A stretch of 8,627 bases of DNA from Anaerolineales bacterium (GTDB lineage: Bacteria; Chloroflexota; Anaerolineae; Anaerolineales; UBA4823). The notes below the pieces were generated by a model. That model worked only from the letters and a program-made list of their open reading frames with translations, searched no databases and was not told where the DNA came from. Both the position numbers and the translations under genes were made by a program. The stretch spans positions 1 to 8,627 of the forward strand of contig JALHTN010000623.1 in assembly GCA_022865865.1 (NCBI GenBank), read 5' to 3'. This document shows, one piece after another, positions 5,630 to 8,627 of the stretch (position 1 is the stretch's first letter; every line of letters begins with the position of its first letter).

Positions 5630-8554
5630 TTAACCAGCAGCTAATATCTCTTCAACCGTGAAGAAGAACTCTGGAACAGAGAATGGCTTCTGTAACCAGG
5701 TTATTTGCTTCTGTTCGAGCAGGGATTGTCGCTCCACTCCCATCGGATGGCCAGTTACAAACAAAGTTCTAATTTCTGGCCAACGATTGTGTACTTGGTT
5801 GAACAGCTCTAAACCACCCATCTCTGGCATTACCATATCGCTGACCAGCAAGTCTATGGTCCCCGAATTAAATTCCAAAATCTGGAGCGCTTCATTCCCA
5901 TTGGAGGCAGCCAGCACTTGGTACTCCTGCGCTTCAAGTAAATCTTGGATCGCATTGAGAGTAATTGGATCATCTTCCACGACTAGGATCGTTTGACCAT
6001 GACCTTCAAGTGGAGAAGAATAGTACACATCCGCTTTCTCGATTTGTTGGGTCGGCAGGGTAGGTAAATAAACCGCAAATCTCGTTCCTTCACCAATTTC
6101 ACTGTGGACATCGATATAACCACCATGCTGTTTGACAATCCCATAAGCTTGTGCGAGTCCTAATCCAGTTCCCTCGCCAATCGGCTTTGTGGTGAAGAAC
6201 GGTTCAAAGATATGCGGGATCGCCTCCACAGGAATCCCAATCCCGGTATCGCCAATTGTTATGGCGATCCACTCTCCATGGGGGAGATATGGGCTTGGCG
6301 GTATATCACCAGTCTTTAAGATCAGATGGTTGATATCAAAGCTCAAGATACCTCCATTGGGCATTGCATCTCTGGCATTGATTGCTAAATTCATGAAGAC
6401 TTGCTGCAGCTGGGTTGGATCTGCATGAACTGGGTAATTCCCAGGTTGGAATTTCAATTCTACCCGGATCGTTTCTGGCAGGACCCTTTCAAGAAGCTTA
6501 TCAAATTCCTTGAAAAAGGGCAGCAGATCCAGCGAGGAAGGCTCCATTACCGATTGGCGGCTGAAATCCAGGATCTGGCGGATAAGGCTTGCTGCTCTTT
6601 GAACCTGCTGCTGGATGATCACTAATTGTTCTAAACCGGTGGGGTTCATCACCAGATCTTTTCGAAGCAGATCACTATAGACCAGGATGGTCGCCATGAT
6701 ATTGTTAAAATCATGGGCAATACCCGCTGCTAACTGTCCCACAGTAGCCAGGCGGTCCTGCATCTGGGTGCGTGATTGGTTATGCCGTTCTTGGGTTACA
6801 TCCCGCAGCATGAGTATCCAGTGAGGCTGTTCACCACCCAATGAGCGGGTTTCAATTTCAAATATTTTCGGCTGAGATCCATCTAGCAAGATCTCCACTG
6901 GTTGAGGATCTTCACAATATTGGATCAGGTTTGATATCGAATACGGCCCCAGTCCATGCAATTCCGAGTTCTTATCCTTTATACCAAAATAAGCAAGTAT
7001 CTCGCTTCCATAAGTGTTGACCACCACAGGATGATGCTCTTCATTCAGCAAAATGACACCTACTGGAAGTCGTTCAACTAGATTTAATAAGCGTTGTTGT
7101 TCCCGTTCAAGCATTTCCACTAAGTGCTGTACTTGTTCGTATCTACCCACATTGCTCAGGGCGACTCCTACCTGGTGGCAGATGGCCTGGATCAATTCTA
7201 GATGATCTTCCGAAAAGAAACCTGGTTCATCATGGAATAAGCAAAACACTCCCATCAGCTGCTCCCCATGAATGATCGGAGAACCAAGCATCGAACGCAT
7301 ACCATCACACCACTCAGGGATATCACTGGTGCGGTTATCTTCGGTCAAATCGAGGATATTTACAGCTTGGTGGTTTCTGGCTACCCAGGCTAACAGTCCC
7401 TCTTCCATCTCAATATCCATGGGAATATCGAAACATTGCTGATCTTGTTGGGTTGATTGGTAAACCTTCTGCCACCTGAGTTTGCTCTCCTCTGGTATGT
7501 ACAGAAACACCATCCCCAGAGCACCACCCAATGCTTCGCAGGTCAATCTGGTTGCTCGTTCCAAAATCTCATCTGAATCCAGGCTAGGTGCCAATTCCCT
7601 ACCGATATCATAAACCAGGCTCAAATGACGTTCCTCGGTCGCCACAGTTTCATACAAGCGTGCATTCTCAATCGCGATCGCAGCATGGTCACCTAATAAC
7701 CTCAGCAGCCGCAGATTCAACTCGGTTAATGCTCCTGGTTCGGTGTGTGATACATTCATTACTCCGACAACTCGTTCACCGATCTTCAAGGGTAAACCAA
7801 TGATCGAACCAGTCCATGATACTGGTGTACCAGTATAGATCGGATCAGATCGAATATCAGGAACCAGTTTTGGTTCTCCAGTTTGTGCCACAGTCATCGT
7901 CAATCCATTCGAACGAGGTTGCGAAAATGGTTGACTCTTCTTTCCATCCCCCCAAAGAGCAGTGCCGAAAACCAGGTTCTGACCGTTTTCCGGATGAAAC
8001 AAGAAAATATGACAATTTCTCATTCCTGGCACCAAGTCTAGCGCGCATTGGGCAATCCGGTCCAGCACGCCTTTCAAATCAAGGCTGGCGGTCAAAGTTA
8101 AACTTGCCTGCCTTAAGATTTCCATTTGAGCGTAGCTGCGCATCTCTTCAAATTTTCTCTCGTCAATATCCTCAACCGTTCCAGCTATCCAAATTTCATC
8201 TGAACCAGGATTATCGATCAGGCTGGCATTGATCGATGCCCAAAAAATCGACCCACCACTTTCTCTGAGTTGGACTTCAAAACCACCAACATGCTGGTTG
8301 GATACTACTCCATTATAAAAATCATCCCAATCGCTCTCTGAGAGGAAATGATCTCTCATCTCAATACCGTTCAGATCATCAAATGCTTGATAACCAAAAA
8401 TAGTCAGGAATTCTGGATTTGCCAAAAGGATTTTCCCGGGGTGATCACACCCGAACCGGAAAACCCCTAAGGGAAGATTTTCAATGAGAGATAGATAATC
8501 CATTATGCGCTCTAATTGCAGAGGTTTGTGGAAAGATAGCCATGATTTACTCAA
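5630..8554 (-). CDS. Cytoplasmic PAS/GAF hybrid sensor histidine kinase with C-terminal receiver
   Basis: This 974-residue protein senses an unknown signal and autophosphorylates. Domain order: PAS (about 18-135, ENLPLGVFRF...LANPEFLTIFGY), GAF (about 155-300), second GAF (about 325-470, ending VGVALSN), second PAS (about 490-590), HisKA with phospho-acceptor His614 in GIAHDFNN, HATPase with N-box NLAINARDA (722-730), G1 DTGIGIP (769-775) and G2 GEGTGLGL (793-800), then a receiver (855-972) with acidic Asp861/Asp862, phospho-acceptor Asp906 in VSDMVMP, Thr934 and Lys956. No membrane segment is seen, so it is probably soluble. The terminal receiver implies relay to a separate Hpt protein or autoregulation; no partner is present in the window. 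Start: TTG at 8554, preceded by GGTGGGG and an in-frame TGA, or ATG at 8503 (residue 18) just before the first PAS domain. It is convergent with the importer operon and monocistronic here. The input ligand cannot be named. Confidence 0.92.
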   Translation of the reverse strand: MSKSWLSFHKPLQLERIMDYLSLIENLPLGVFRFGCDHPGKILLANPEFLTIFGYQAFDDLNGIEMRDHFLSESDWDDFYNGVVSNQHVGGFEVQLRESGGSIFWASINASLIDNPGSDEIWIAGTVEDIDERKFEEMRSYAQMEILRQASLTLTASLDLKGVLDRIAQCALDLVPGMRNCHIFLFHPENGQNLVFGTALWGDGKKSQPFSQPRSNGLTMTVAQTGEPKLVPDIRSDPIYTGTPVSWTGSIIGLPLKIGERVVGVMNVSHTEPGALTELNLRLLRLLGDHAAIAIENARLYETVATEERHLSLVYDIGRELAPSLDSDEILERATRLTCEALGGALGMVFLYIPEESKLRWQKVYQSTQQDQQCFDIPMDIEMEEGLLAWVARNHQAVNILDLTEDNRTSDIPEWCDGMRSMLGSPIIHGEQLMGVFCLFHDEPGFFSEDHLELIQAICHQVGVALSNVGRYEQVQHLVEMLEREQQRLLNLVERLPVGVILLNEEHHPVVVNTYGSEILAYFGIKDKNSELHGLGPYSISNLIQYCEDPQPVEILLDGSQPKIFEIETRSLGGEQPHWILMLRDVTQERHNQSRTQMQDRLATVGQLAAGIAHDFNNIMATILVYSDLLRKDLVMNPTGLEQLVIIQQQVQRAASLIRQILDFSRQSVMEPSSLDLLPFFKEFDKLLERVLPETIRVELKFQPGNYPVHADPTQLQQVFMNLAINARDAMPNGGILSFDINHLILKTGDIPPSPYLPHGEWIAITIGDTGIGIPVEAIPHIFEPFFTTKPIGEGTGLGLAQAYGIVKQHGGYIDVHSEIGEGTRFAVYLPTLPTQQIEKADVYYSSPLEGHGQTILVVEDDPITLNAIQDLLEAQEYQVLAASNGNEALQILEFNSGTIDLLVSDMVMPEMGGLELFNQVHNRWPEIRTLFVTGHPMGVERQSLLEQKQITWLQKPFSVPEFFFTVEEILAAG

Positions 8555-8615
8555 GAAACCCCACCGTCATGCGGTGTGTACCTATTCACCCAACGTCTGG
8601 AATGAACGGGGTTAG

Positions 8616-8621
8616 ATTATA
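8616..8621 (-). promoter_or_regulatory. Possible -10 element upstream of the kinase gene
   Basis: On the minus strand a consensus TATAAT (8621-8616) stands about 62 nt before the TTG start of the kinase. The matching -35 would lie beyond the window edge, so the promoter cannot be confirmed. The leader between them contains a small CACCG-CATGA-CGGTG hairpin just before the start. Confidence 0.35.
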
Positions 8622-8627
8622 GCCATA

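Noticed and set aside
7816..8232. 138-codon open frame on the plus strand inside the kinase gene
   Set aside because: It is opposite the PAS and GAF coding sequence of the kinase, shows no recognisable domain and has no promoter or ribosome binding site of note.
1..8627. tRNA or rRNA genes, CRISPR arrays, insertion sequences or attachment sites
   Set aside because: None was found on reading either strand: no regularly spaced repeats, no transposase or integrase reading frame and no cloverleaf-like segment.

Overview
The window looks like bacterial chromosome from a Gram-positive-type or single-membrane lineage, most likely Chloroflexota (Anaerolineae-like). This assignment is inference. It rests on a lipoprotein with a Thr/Pro/Glu-rich linker of the 'EPTxEATNTP' type common in that group, a sortase, a secreted CAP-domain protein, a large soluble PAS/GAF hybrid kinase and moderate GC. 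No rRNA or other marker gene is present to settle it.

Layout. (1) Positions 1-954, plus strand: the C-terminal membrane anchor of a truncated gene, then a sortase 16 bp downstream, closed by a strong intrinsic terminator (925-954). (2) Positions 959-2029, minus strand: a secreted CAP (SCP/PR1-like) protein with a C-terminal Ig-like region. (3) Positions 2030-2673: a 644-bp gene-free regulatory island with two riboswitches facing away from each other. On the minus strand a cyclic-di-GMP-I (GEMM-I) aptamer (2148-2251) is followed by an intrinsic terminator (2088-2121) and leads into the CAP gene. On the plus strand a cobalamin riboswitch (about 2413-2577), also followed by an intrinsic terminator (2600-2636), leads into a transporter operon. 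Each has a recognisable sigma-70-type promoter, and the cobalamin promoter carries an inverted repeat that could be a repressor operator. (4) Positions 2674-5614, plus strand: a lipoprotein binding protein, a FecCD-type permease and an ATPase. They form a complete BtuFCD-type ABC importer, and the cobalamin riboswitch identifies the substrate class as corrinoid. (5) Positions 5630-8554, minus strand: a 974-residue cytoplasmic hybrid histidine kinase (PAS-GAF-GAF-PAS-HisKA-HATPase-REC), convergent with the importer, with a possible promoter -10 element at the right edge.

How it works together. The importer should be made when cobalamin is scarce and shut off by premature termination when it is plentiful. 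The CAP protein appears to be under c-di-GMP control. The 3' strand of the aptamer's closing helix can instead form a 10-bp pairing with the 5' arm of the terminator, which predicts an OFF switch: high c-di-GMP, less CAP protein. The two units share only the intergenic DNA; no functional link between them is visible. The best candidates for a new observation are the c-di-GMP-controlled CAP protein and the back-to-back pair of riboswitches controlled by different ligands.
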